Positions 59,543 to 64,000 of a stretch of DNA of 64,000 bases are shown one piece after another. Position 1 is the first letter of the stretch. The number at the start of each line of letters is the position of its first letter. The notes under the pieces are model-generated. The model did no database searches and had not been told where the DNA came from. It saw only the letters and a program-made list of their open reading frames with translations. The DNA is from Paulinella micropora (lineage: Eukaryota > Cercozoa > Imbricatea > Euglyphida > Paulinellidae). Made by a program: the position numbers and the translations under genes. The stretch is from the NCBI GenBank assembly GCA_019918135.1, contig WBZZ01002188.1, positions 1-64,000 on the forward strand, given 5' to 3'.

Positions 59543-62338
59543 AAGAAGAAGAAGAAGAAGAAGGAGGAGGAGGAGGAGGAGAAGAAGAAGAAGAAGAAGA
59601 AGATTATGAAGAAGAAGAAGAAGCAGCAGCAGCAGTGTCAGGAGCAGCTGCACGCGAAGCATTCTTCTGTTTTTCGCTTGGATTTTCTCAAGCGCAACTT
59701 CTCTCACGTCGTCCAGAAATGTTAATATTTCGTCTCGTCTTAGTTTCTCGGGCGTTCCTTTTGCAGACGCACAAGTAACGACGACCCCTGCATACCCACC
59801 CGTGAATGCTTCCTCGAGCACTACATTACGCAGCATGTACTCAGCGGCACGGACCGCGTTGCTCGCGGCCGTGCCTTGTTCGCCGCTGAGCCTCTCCCAG
59901 CTCAGTGCAAGGGGCGGGCCGCCCTGATCTCTCCAGGCGGCAAGGACGTTCGGCAGTGGTCCGAAAGTGTCGGTATCTGCTTCAGTGGGCCAGTACCCAG
60001 CCACGACGACGCGTTCAGTGCTGTGCGGGGGCACCCCGCCCGAGCGCGACGGCTCCGCTGGCTTCTGGGGCAGGGGCGGCAGATCGAACAGGCACCTGAC
60101 GGCAGTGTGCTGTTGCAGTCGAGAAACCAGGGTCCGCAGGTCCCAGCGCACGCCACGCAGGTCTGCCGTGATAGGACTACGCTCTGCTAGGTCTGCGCTG
60201 AGCTCCAACAAACGCGCAGCAAACCCCGGGCTCACGGCGGACGTCGTGTCGCGCACTCGCCAGTCGGTTAGGCCCGGCACGTTGTTCCACAGAAGGTCGC
60301 ACAAGTTTGCTGCATTAGAGAGAGAGGTTCGTCTACGCCGAGCCGGAGGGTTAGGGCCCTGAGGTCGCACAGGTTATGTGCTATGACTACCAGGTCTTGC
60401 AGTGAGCAAGGGTTCTGCACCTTGAGCTCCCGCAGCGCGGGTCCTCGCTCTACGCCCGCCCGGGCCCAGGCAGAGTACGCGAAACCTGCGCCCTGATCTT
60501 CCGTGCAGTCAGCTCGTCGCGCTGGTGAATACACAGGCTACGGAGAGCCGGACCCCGGAACACCCTTGGACGCACTAGAGGAGCTCAAATTACACTATGG
60601 GGAACAGGCCGTGCCTGCTGCAGTTAGCTTTGACACGTCCGTAACATCTTACGACCGGCTAACGACCCTGCGGCTGCGTTGCAGCGCCGGCGAGGAAGTT
60701 GTCAAGCACTTTACAAGGCAGAACAAGAATATTCTCAGCGCCACGAAGGATGAGGCTACGAGCGAAGTCCATGACCCCCTGGCGGACCTGATTGGTGGCT
60801 ACGTTCGCAACGATCCCTCTCAGCCCCCGTTGCTGGACCACACGTCGGCCACTGGCCTGTTTGCGCCGGGCGGCAGGAAACTCGACAATGTGCGCGAGCT
60901 GGAGGTCTCGGGCTTTACGCTGGCTAGCACGCTGCTGCCAACCATTACACGAATGTTTCCGAACCTGGAACGGCTGTACATCGTAAACTGCCAGCTGTCT
61001 GCCGGTTACAGGCCGCAAAGCTTCGCTGAGAGCGTACGAGTGTTAAAAGGACTCGTCGGCCTGTCGCTGCGCGGTTGTGGTAGCTGGGTGACTACTAGTC
61101 TGTTAGCGGAGCTATTTACTACGGAAACTAAACCTGCGCGACACCGCGGTGACCGACGCGAGCTACCTTTGTGTCCTGCAGCGGCTGCAAAAGCTGAGCG
61201 TGCCATATTCGCGTGGTTTGCCTCTGCTGGGCGCCCGCAGGGCCGCACTCTTTTTTGCAGCGGCCGTGGCGCCCGGGTTGCAATACTGGTTATGGCGAGC
61301 TTCTTCAAATTGCACTTGGAGTTCTGAATCAGGGTCACGTGGGCGCGGGTGCGTACTAGGCACAGGGTTTGCAAACTTGGAAAGTCTTTCAAGTTCAGAT
61401 ACTGTTCATCCGGCACGCAATCAACTAAGGTCAGGCTGGCCAGCCTGAAATATCTATGTGGGCTATCTCGGATGCGCGGCAGAGTCACACCGTGCACTTC
61501 CAAATCCTCCAGACCGTACAGGCCAGACCAGAACAGCGCCCACCAGGGCTCGTCCTCCTTCCTTTCTGGCTTTTGCAGCTTTAGCACGAATTTGCCGCCC
61601 ATAGCAGCGCCGGACATGCTATCGCACACAAAGTCCCAGCGTTTGGCGCCGTCCGGCACAATGGCGGGCTTGCCCATTCTCTGGATGGACTTGCAATCCA
61701 GCACCCTCACGTCCTGCAGTGCTTGCGTAACTTGGTACTGAGCACCGTACGCCCAGTCTCTCTTGTCTTCTAGCCACTTGCTCATCTCAGACGACCACTT
61801 TTCCCAGGCATCCGCCATCTGTCCCATGGTAGGCTCCTTACAATCCTCTACCAGCCTTTCTACACACATCATGACACCCCCGTCCAGGATTCCAAATTCG
61901 TAGACCCAGTCCTGCTGGGGAGACCAGCAGCAGACCCTGTTGATGTTCTGCAACAGCTTGGAGCGCCAACCCCCGTCATTGTTCGAGTACAATCTTGCTA
62001 GTTTCTGGCCCTCCTCGGCCTTGCGCAGGCAGGCGTGCGCTTGCCGAGGCTGGGATAAGGGGCTGCCCTCGTCCAGGCACACGAGCACAAGGGTGTCGAA
62101 GCTGGTTGGTGCTGGGGCCGAGGTGTGCAGTGGACGACCGGCGTCCTGCGCTGACTCACATAGGAACAAGAACAAGGTCTTCTTTACATTTAAAACCTTT
62201 AGCTTTAGCCTGTCTTTGCACTGTCTCTCGGCTTACTCCTCGACCACGGCTGTCGATGCAGAGACCACAGGTCTGGCTTGACGAAGTTGACGACTTCTTC
62301 TCGGCCCGGCCTCCCAATCGCTCCATCCACCGCTTCAT
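42822..62338 (-). CDS. Host multi-exon gene: LRR, acidic coil and Cys-rich C-terminal half
   Basis: This is a single host gene model built from splice signals and phases. Exons (minus strand): 62338-62160, 62101-59654, 59414-58747, 58374-58145, 58037 to about 57705, 44940-44777, 44405-44087, 44011-43724, and 43388 (or 43376) to 42822. GT-AG borders and codon phase agree at six of the eight joins; the one spanning the copia and the last are less certain. The product would have leucine-rich repeats, an acidic Lys/Glu coil, a CPRC/CPLDGHPC cysteine cluster and an unrecognised C-terminal domain. AATAAA follows the stop by a few bases. A 12.7-kb copia element fills one intron. Two frame problems and an inverted segment (see separate entries) mean it may be decayed. 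Function unknown. Confidence 0.55.
43430..43575 (+). repeat. Intronic CCGGGTCCCGG-type repeat array, last intron
   Basis: Six or so degenerate units of about 22-28 bases (CGGGTTCAGGAAATTTT, CCGGGTCCTGAAACATT and similar) lie between the last two exons of the host gene. A (GA)n run at 43645-43720 fills the rest of that intron. Confidence 0.7.
43724..44011 (-). CDS. Host gene exon 8
   Basis: This 288-nt exon encodes LHTYLDEHKALVQCLRKTW, a helical region with WKLKSEFIAKQKRAMM, and GWCFGETVAWNDLPPM. Its acceptor is GTGCAG, and a weak donor (GTACCT) borders a (GA)n tract. Not recognised. Confidence 0.55.
44087..44405 (-). CDS. Host gene exon 7
   Basis: This 319-nt exon has acceptor TCGCAG and donor GTAAGT. 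It encodes a domain with IIEGEEYHLVLLLEDEGKPV, CVKC and ACKKD. Not recognised. Joined to exon 8 across a 75-bp intron in matching phase. Confidence 0.6.
44435..44715 (+). repeat. Intronic CCGGGTCCCGG-type repeat array, intron 6
   Basis: About eleven degenerate units lie in the 370-bp intron between exons 6 and 7. Best copies read CCGGGTCCCGGAAAATTTTT. They have the same orientation as the other arrays. Confidence 0.75.
44777..44940 (-). CDS. Host gene exon 6, CPNC zinc motif
   Basis: This 164-nt exon lies downstream of the copia insertion. In the frame that joins correctly to the next exon (CAAG then GTATAC donor, giving EAPEPAQ-D-ADQVSG) it encodes YNEHVTGYRIQMEFRRACDN and CPNCDVRQR. That frame contains one TGA between the two segments. 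Either the gene is dead or the base is miscalled. Confidence 0.5.
45003..46071 (-). repeat. Copia 3' LTR
   Basis: This 1069-bp LTR is bounded by TGATGG and ACTATCA (plus strand). It contains two strong palindromes: 45403-45426 (GGCGCGCCGGC/GCCGGCGCG) and 45446-45492 (TTTTTCGAAG...CTTCGAAAAA with a GGGAAAGAGC/GCTCTTTCCC inner stem). A pyrimidine-rich minisatellite of about four 33-bp units lies at 45650-45770. A purine tract (GAAGGGGAAGC on the minus strand) borders it at 46072. Confidence 0.8.
46241..48660 (-). pseudogene. Copia reverse transcriptase and RNase H (fossil)
   Basis: From the 5' side: an acidic linker (48406-48657), the RT start (ALVVFGIH-like strands; DVPKGTRIIGVRFADF near 47640-47720), palm region with VTRVDDYALAA, then RNase H (CWLDSSFAMESERRSRSGG, TSTNEAESRGLFRCM, KPLGKQPFERKK). 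YVDD-type and RNase H motifs are seen but lie in more than one frame. Broken, with several breaks. Confidence 0.8.
48710..49660 (-). pseudogene. Copia integrase (fossil)
   Basis: An N-terminal zinc-binding region (LLHDLYRHIG ... CVVCRL) is followed by the rve core: YNYLLLFVDDGTRC, a KQFRSDGEW strand and the AESWLKQDFRIARALM helix, then the FGRKLPHLSFWHVFGC segment that is typical of copia integrases. Part of a broken element; its N-terminal side is cut off from the protease by the nested insertion. Confidence 0.85.
49663..49716 (-). repeat. Iteron repeat at the left end of the nested element
   Basis: Two copies of GCCAAATATCAATATAAATA/ATTGCC-like sequence. They are the inverted counterpart of the right-end iterons. 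Confidence 0.7.
49737..49762 (+). repeat. (TTG)n microsatellite
   Basis: A short pure TTG run lies just inside the left end of the nested element, upstream of the methyltransferase-like ORF. Confidence 0.9.
49809..50623 (+). pseudogene. Methyltransferase-like ORF with zinc ribbon
   Basis: Two overlapping frames together cover about 270 codons. The first (49809-50408) has a RanBP2-like finger (WVCKSCWTANLFSRKICASP) and then YFIDVGCEGGDACVSALC, the glycine-rich SAM-binding loop (motif I) of class I methyltransferases, followed by GIECRNLS. The second (50390-50623) continues with HIPCTERLRTHNPKISVAMF and VKYLMVVDSCRSHG. The frame change near 50390-50408 shows decay, an intron or a sequencing slip. 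The fold resembles DOT1-like lysine methyltransferases only loosely. Not a known transposon protein. Confidence 0.5.
50815..51130 (+). repeat. AT-rich iteron array, internal
   Basis: About ten copies of a 20-24-base unit read TTTGGCAATATTTATATTGA with variations. The region has no coding sequence. The same unit forms both ends of the nested element. Confidence 0.8.
51202..52761 (+). repeat. Tandem array of five tRNA-derived SINE copies with (TTA)n tails
   Basis: Bodies lie at 51202-51432, 51699-51820 (lacking the head), 51862-52129, 52160-52427 and 52466-52733, each followed by a pure (TAT/ATT)n tail of about 25-50 bases. The head reads GGACACCGTGATAGCCCAGT and contains a pol III A box (TAGCCCAGTGG) and B box (AGTTCGATTCC) in tRNA spacing. 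The last three units share an internal duplication (CCAGTATTTTCATTGAACAT twice), so they were multiplied as a block. Two short unrelated pieces with (TAT)n tails stand at 51485-51698. Confidence 0.75.
52867..53136 (-). pseudogene. RanBP2-type zinc finger ORF in the nested element
   Basis: This 89-codon frame contains STWVCEKCGFENTNQFKSIL CSCC, a RanBP2-like finger, then CGQPTCRERYFLP and CLVCHRDLVPRDF. It faces the methyltransferase-like ORF across the SINE array, and both carry a finger with the same W-V-C-x2-C start. Coding potential continues upstream (about 53140-53390) in another frame, so this is decayed or spliced. Function unknown. Confidence 0.45.
53395..53590 (+). repeat. AT-rich iteron array at the right end of the nested element
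   Basis: Units point inward from both sides and form a palindromic centre near 53470 (ATTGCC...GGCAAT). The outer half ends TATTTGGCAA, matching the left end of the element in reverse. Confidence 0.75.
53676..54119 (-). pseudogene. Copia aspartic protease (fossil)
   Basis: WCLDSAATHDHVPSG is the active-site segment of copia-type aspartic proteases (D-S/T-G/A core), followed by a flap-like beta region. It is the last coding part before the nested insertion. Part of a broken element. Confidence 0.75.
54246..56565 (-). pseudogene. Copia gag-to-protease region with zinc and MYND-like fingers (fossil)
   Basis: This is a low-complexity coding region spread over several frames, with basic and Ser-rich runs and a GAC/GAA repeat at 55515-55590 (GAAGACGAA units). 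About 55000-55160 encodes a cysteine cluster ending CDEQCQRLDQPKHRYCC, which looks like the second half of a MYND zinc finger. It is unusual for copia gag, so it may be a captured host piece. Broken, with several breaks. Confidence 0.55.
56507..57341 (-). pseudogene. Copia gag (fossil)
   Basis: The gag core begins MSVSAFDSATTEKSSS, then RFSGEYGTRKWRDAYHEI, a stretch typical of the N-terminal gag region of copia elements (aromatic residues in a W-x-x-A-Y-x-E pattern), followed by a helical region with ARPLSEKMPMDLFDLVEC and a C-terminal LSQWTEFVRRCDRL. In living elements it forms the particle that holds the RNA. It is part of a broken element. Confidence 0.75.
57346..57667 (-). repeat. Copia 5' LTR
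   Basis: This 322-bp LTR shares both ends and all of its sequence with parts of the 3' LTR and is shorter than it. The minus-strand gag start lies 5 bp beyond its inner edge. Confidence 0.8.
57705..58037 (-). CDS. Host gene exon 5, cysteine cluster
   Basis: This begins after a TGTACAG acceptor with FTVTHSLDAIGELLPD and contains TCPRCIRPKQFPG and FCPLDGHPC, four cysteines and a histidine suited to zinc binding. The exact 3' end is uncertain (donors near 57705-57735). The following intron holds the copia element. Confidence 0.55.
58145..58374 (-). CDS. Host gene exon 4
   Basis: This 230-nt exon has acceptor GTACAG and a phase-1 donor (GGTCTCC). It encodes MRFGYRDSHQTAETGDWKW and a basic region with PTPKQLKTAKFEAQR. 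Not recognised. Joins to both neighbours keep the reading frame. Confidence 0.55.
58420..58735 (+). repeat. Intronic CCGGGTCCCGG-type repeat array, intron 3
   Basis: About twelve degenerate units lie in the 372-bp intron between exons 3 and 4 (AATCCCGGAAAATTTTTG, AAGTCCCGGCAAAATC and similar). The intron length is almost equal to that of the other array-bearing intron at 44406-44776. Confidence 0.75.
58747..59414 (-). CDS. Host gene exon 3, acidic coiled coil
   Basis: This 668-nt exon starts after an ATTTATCAG acceptor with TCGCCTGENECSAECPC, a cysteine cluster. A long Ala/Lys/Glu coil follows (about 60 residues), then an acidic run of Glu, and a Lys/Gly basic segment that looks like a nuclear signal (KKRGKKQAGGKSKKQK). 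The last part is a globular helix (VWQKWVAKAQQGK). The exon ends at a GTACGC donor in phase 2, matching the next exon. Confidence 0.6.
59465..59645 (+). repeat. Compound trinucleotide microsatellite in host intron 2
   Basis: (GTA)n, (GAA)n, (GGA)n, (GAA)n and (GCA)n runs follow one another and fill most of the 239-bp intron between exons 2 and 3. No coding sequence. Confidence 0.85.
59654..62338 (-). CDS. Host gene exons 1-2, leucine-rich repeats
   Basis: Exon 1 (62338-62160) begins MKRWMERLGGRAEKK and has a CGLC pair. A 58-bp intron with GTGAGT donor follows; the joined phase gives LVLVP-I-FDTLVLVCLDEG. Exon 2 encodes an alpha-helical region (WEKWSSEMSKWLEDK), then leucine-rich repeats (LEDLEVHGVTL, LASLTLVDC, LQTLCLVRT). 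From about 61290 to 60520 the LRR coding sense is on the other strand, and then it returns to minus (LRELKVQN, LRALTLRLG). Near 60310-60330 the frame changes within a CT run, probably a slipped repeat. The end encodes an unrecognised domain and EKIQAKNRRMLR before a GTGCAG donor. Confidence 0.6.
60520..61290 (+). other. Inverted LRR segment within the host exon
   Basis: Here the plus strand codes for leucine-rich repeats (LEELKLHYGE, LTTLRLRC, VRELEVSGFTL, LERLYIVNC, LVGLSLRGCG, then LQRLQKLSV in a second frame), while both neighbours code for LRR on the minus strand. Either a 0.77-kb intragenic inversion or two LRR genes fused head to head would give this. Borders are approximate. Confidence 0.55.
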
Positions 62339-62595
62339 TTTTACTATTAATAAAACAGAAACAAGGTCTTAAGAGAAGCCACTCTTTTCCTTTCCTCCTG
62401 TTTCTTTCCCTCTCTCTCTCTCTCTCTGTAAATCAAAGCGGGCAGAGATGGGAAATGGCGCCAGGGCGGCCCCACCCCTCCTCTCTATATTTCTCTTTTG
62501 TGTGATTAGGCTCCTACGTGTGTGTACATAAACTGCAACAAAAAGAATACGCCGGGAGGAGTGCGCATTCGCACAGCTCGCGCAAAAACGGCTGC

Positions 62596-63622
62596 TTACT
62601 CGAACGGGTGCAGGCCCAACTCGATTGACGCAGAAATCAACGCATAGCTTGCGCGATCCAACTTGTTCATAATCTCGGGGAGGAACTTTCTGTAATCGTC
62701 TTTAATTTGCTTCAGGTAGAAAGCATTGGCGGTTAATTGTGTTTGCGGGTTTGAACCAAGAGTCCTACGCCCGATCTCGTAGGCATTCGCCGACGTGTCA
62801 CTTGGCTCTGGGGTCTTATGGCCGAGCAAGAACATTGTATACCTATAGCCTCGGAAATCCACGAGCCCGCCGGGGAGGGGCAAATTTTTCAAGTGCAGGG
62901 CGAACATTCGCAAATCGGGATCAATGGTCTGTTGAACTTCATTGTAGCCCGGTAAGCATTTCTCTGCCAACGGCACAACCCTTCTTATTGCCGGTATTAG
63001 CAAATGCAACAATCTCCGCCAAAAAGGTGCAGTAAAGCTTGTTCCATACAAAAACAGGTGGTCCATCTGCCCGGCGGGTGCCATGCGCAGATCGATAGCT
63101 AGCCTTTCGTCCCCGCCTAACTTTAACTCCTTGAAAAGTTGGTCGGACAAGCACAATATTCTCCATAGATTAACAGAACGGATTCCGTAATATTGTTACC
63201 ACAACCTTAGCCTCTTGCTTCTCGAGTAATGCCTTCACTGCGTTTTCGCTCGCTCGTAAAAACACAACTAGGCCCTCGTCGCCGACTTTGTCTTCATCTT
63301 CGGGTGACAAAACCACTCTCACATCAACGGTTGTGTTAGCTGCCAGGGACAAACATCTCTCTGGTAGGCTGCCTTTCTCCGCACAGGCTCTGATTTCGGC
63401 GGTTTCTAAAATGAGTTCCAAACGACTAGGCCGAGCCCCGCCCTCAGGGCTGGCTTCTGGCTTGTCACGGCAGGAGCTGCCTGGTTGCTGGCCAATGCTT
63501 GGGGTTGTAGGAGTGTTTGTGCCAGCAGGGGCCGCATCTCCCGGCTCGGTTTTGGCTTGTTTACATCCTTCTTCTCCTTCTTCTTTCGTCGTACCGCAGT
63601 TTCTGCACCGCTTTTTGGGCAT
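62596..63622 (-). CDS. Second host gene, unknown function
   Basis: The start is at the ATG of MPKKRCRNCGTTKEEGEEG (63622). The first part (to about 63175) is disordered, then a beta-rich segment (VDVRVVLSPEDEDKVG, GLVVFLRASENAVKAL). The second part (63156-62596) is in another frame and has DHLFLYGTSFTAPFWRRLL, CLPGYNEVQQTIDPDL and a helical end (MNKLDRASYALISASIEL). The frame change near 63170 could be a small intron, a slip or decay. No family is recognised. It stops 258 bp before the start of the LRR gene on the same strand. That gap holds a (GA)n tract and no gene. Confidence 0.5.
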
Positions 63623-63639
63623 GGGCTAAACCAAATTCT

Positions 63640-64000
63640 TCTTTCTCTTGTTACTAACTTAGCGGCTGGCAGAGAAGAATCTTTTTTTTTCGAGGTGCTA
63701 CGGCGGCCCCCCATCCCCCGACACCTCAAAAAAAAGTCCAAGAAACCAAAGCAGTTCCCTCCAACCCGTGCAGTTTGCACCAAAAAAAAAAAAAGAAAAA
63801 GCTCTTGGGAGCCAACGCCGGCGGGCGGGGGAGGGGGGAGATGGCGCTAGGGCCCGGCCCCCCTCCCTCGATTAAGCCTTTTTCGATCTGAGAGCCAAAA
63901 TTTGGGGAGACGACGGCGGGCGGGGAAAATTTATGATTTCTTTTCTGTAATTTTCCCCCGCCCGTCGTCGTCTCCCGAATTTTTTGCTCTCAGACTTTGC
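63640..64000. other. GC-rich upstream region of the second host gene
   Basis: No ORF of note. It contains homopolymer A and T runs, CCGGC/GGCCC-rich stretches, and the long hairpin at 63887-63994. It probably includes the promoter of the minus-strand gene that starts at 63622, but no TATA element is certain. Confidence 0.4.
63887..63994. repeat. Long hairpin (inverted repeat)
   Basis: Two arms of about 45 bases (TCTGAGAGC... and ...GCTCTCAGA) with GGGGAGACGACGGCGGGCG pairing to its complement enclose a 17-base T/A-rich loop. Only a few mismatches. It could be a fold-back element, a MITE or a cruciform-forming site. Confidence 0.8.

Noticed and set aside
59105-59640. Poly-Leu stretch after the second host exon
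   Set aside because: This is translated microsatellite in an intron. A GTGCAG donor and an ATTTATCAG acceptor in matching phase bound it.

Overview
The window is nuclear DNA of a unicellular eukaryote of unknown lineage. It has GT-AG introns, an AATAAA signal, Ty1/copia-type retroelements, a tRNA-derived SINE and a Polinton/Maverick-type element. Nothing in it looks bacterial. I cannot name the species from the sequence.

Positions 1-18303 are rearranged duplicates of what follows. Bases 1-10690 repeat 12857-23557 in direct orientation. Bases 10705-14777 repeat 35774-39846 in inverted orientation. The pieces are the left end of a Polinton, the right end of the same Polinton, a gag-bearing retroelement fragment (called X here) present twice, and a second gag-bearing retroelement (called Y here). 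Both copies of X meet the Polinton at the same target site, so these are duplications of one locus (or assembly joins) and not separate insertions.

Positions 18304-39043 are a 20.7-kb Polinton-like element that looks whole. It has about 289-bp terminal inverted repeats and a 6-bp target duplication (AATAAT). It encodes an rve integrase, a protein-primed family B DNA polymerase, a packaging ATPase, an adenain-like cysteine protease, a double-jelly-roll major capsid protein and a penton protein. It also encodes a large repetitive fibre with an S74-type self-cleaving tail, a GHSLGG lipase, a HIRAN-domain protein and several small proteins. Its capsid genes share a hairpin just upstream of the start codon, and several genes end at a GC-rich hairpin that overlaps the stop codon.

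Positions 39044-42356 are the second retroelement (Y), broken, with an antisense fragment of a host leucine-rich-repeat gene inside it. From 42822 to 62338, on the minus strand, lies one long multi-exon host gene: leucine-rich repeats, an acidic lysine-rich coil, then a cysteine-rich C-terminal half. Splice phases agree at most exon joins. A 12.7-kb copia element (45003-57667) sits in one of its introns. Inside that copia is a further 3.9-kb insertion (about 49663-53590) with iterated terminal repeats, a methyltransferase-like ORF, a RanBP2-finger ORF and a tandem array of five SINE copies with (TTA)n tails. Three host introns and the 3' flank carry arrays of one degenerate repeat with a CCGGGTCCCGG core.

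Positions 62596-63622 hold a second host gene of unknown function on the minus strand. The window ends in a GC-rich upstream region with a long hairpin.
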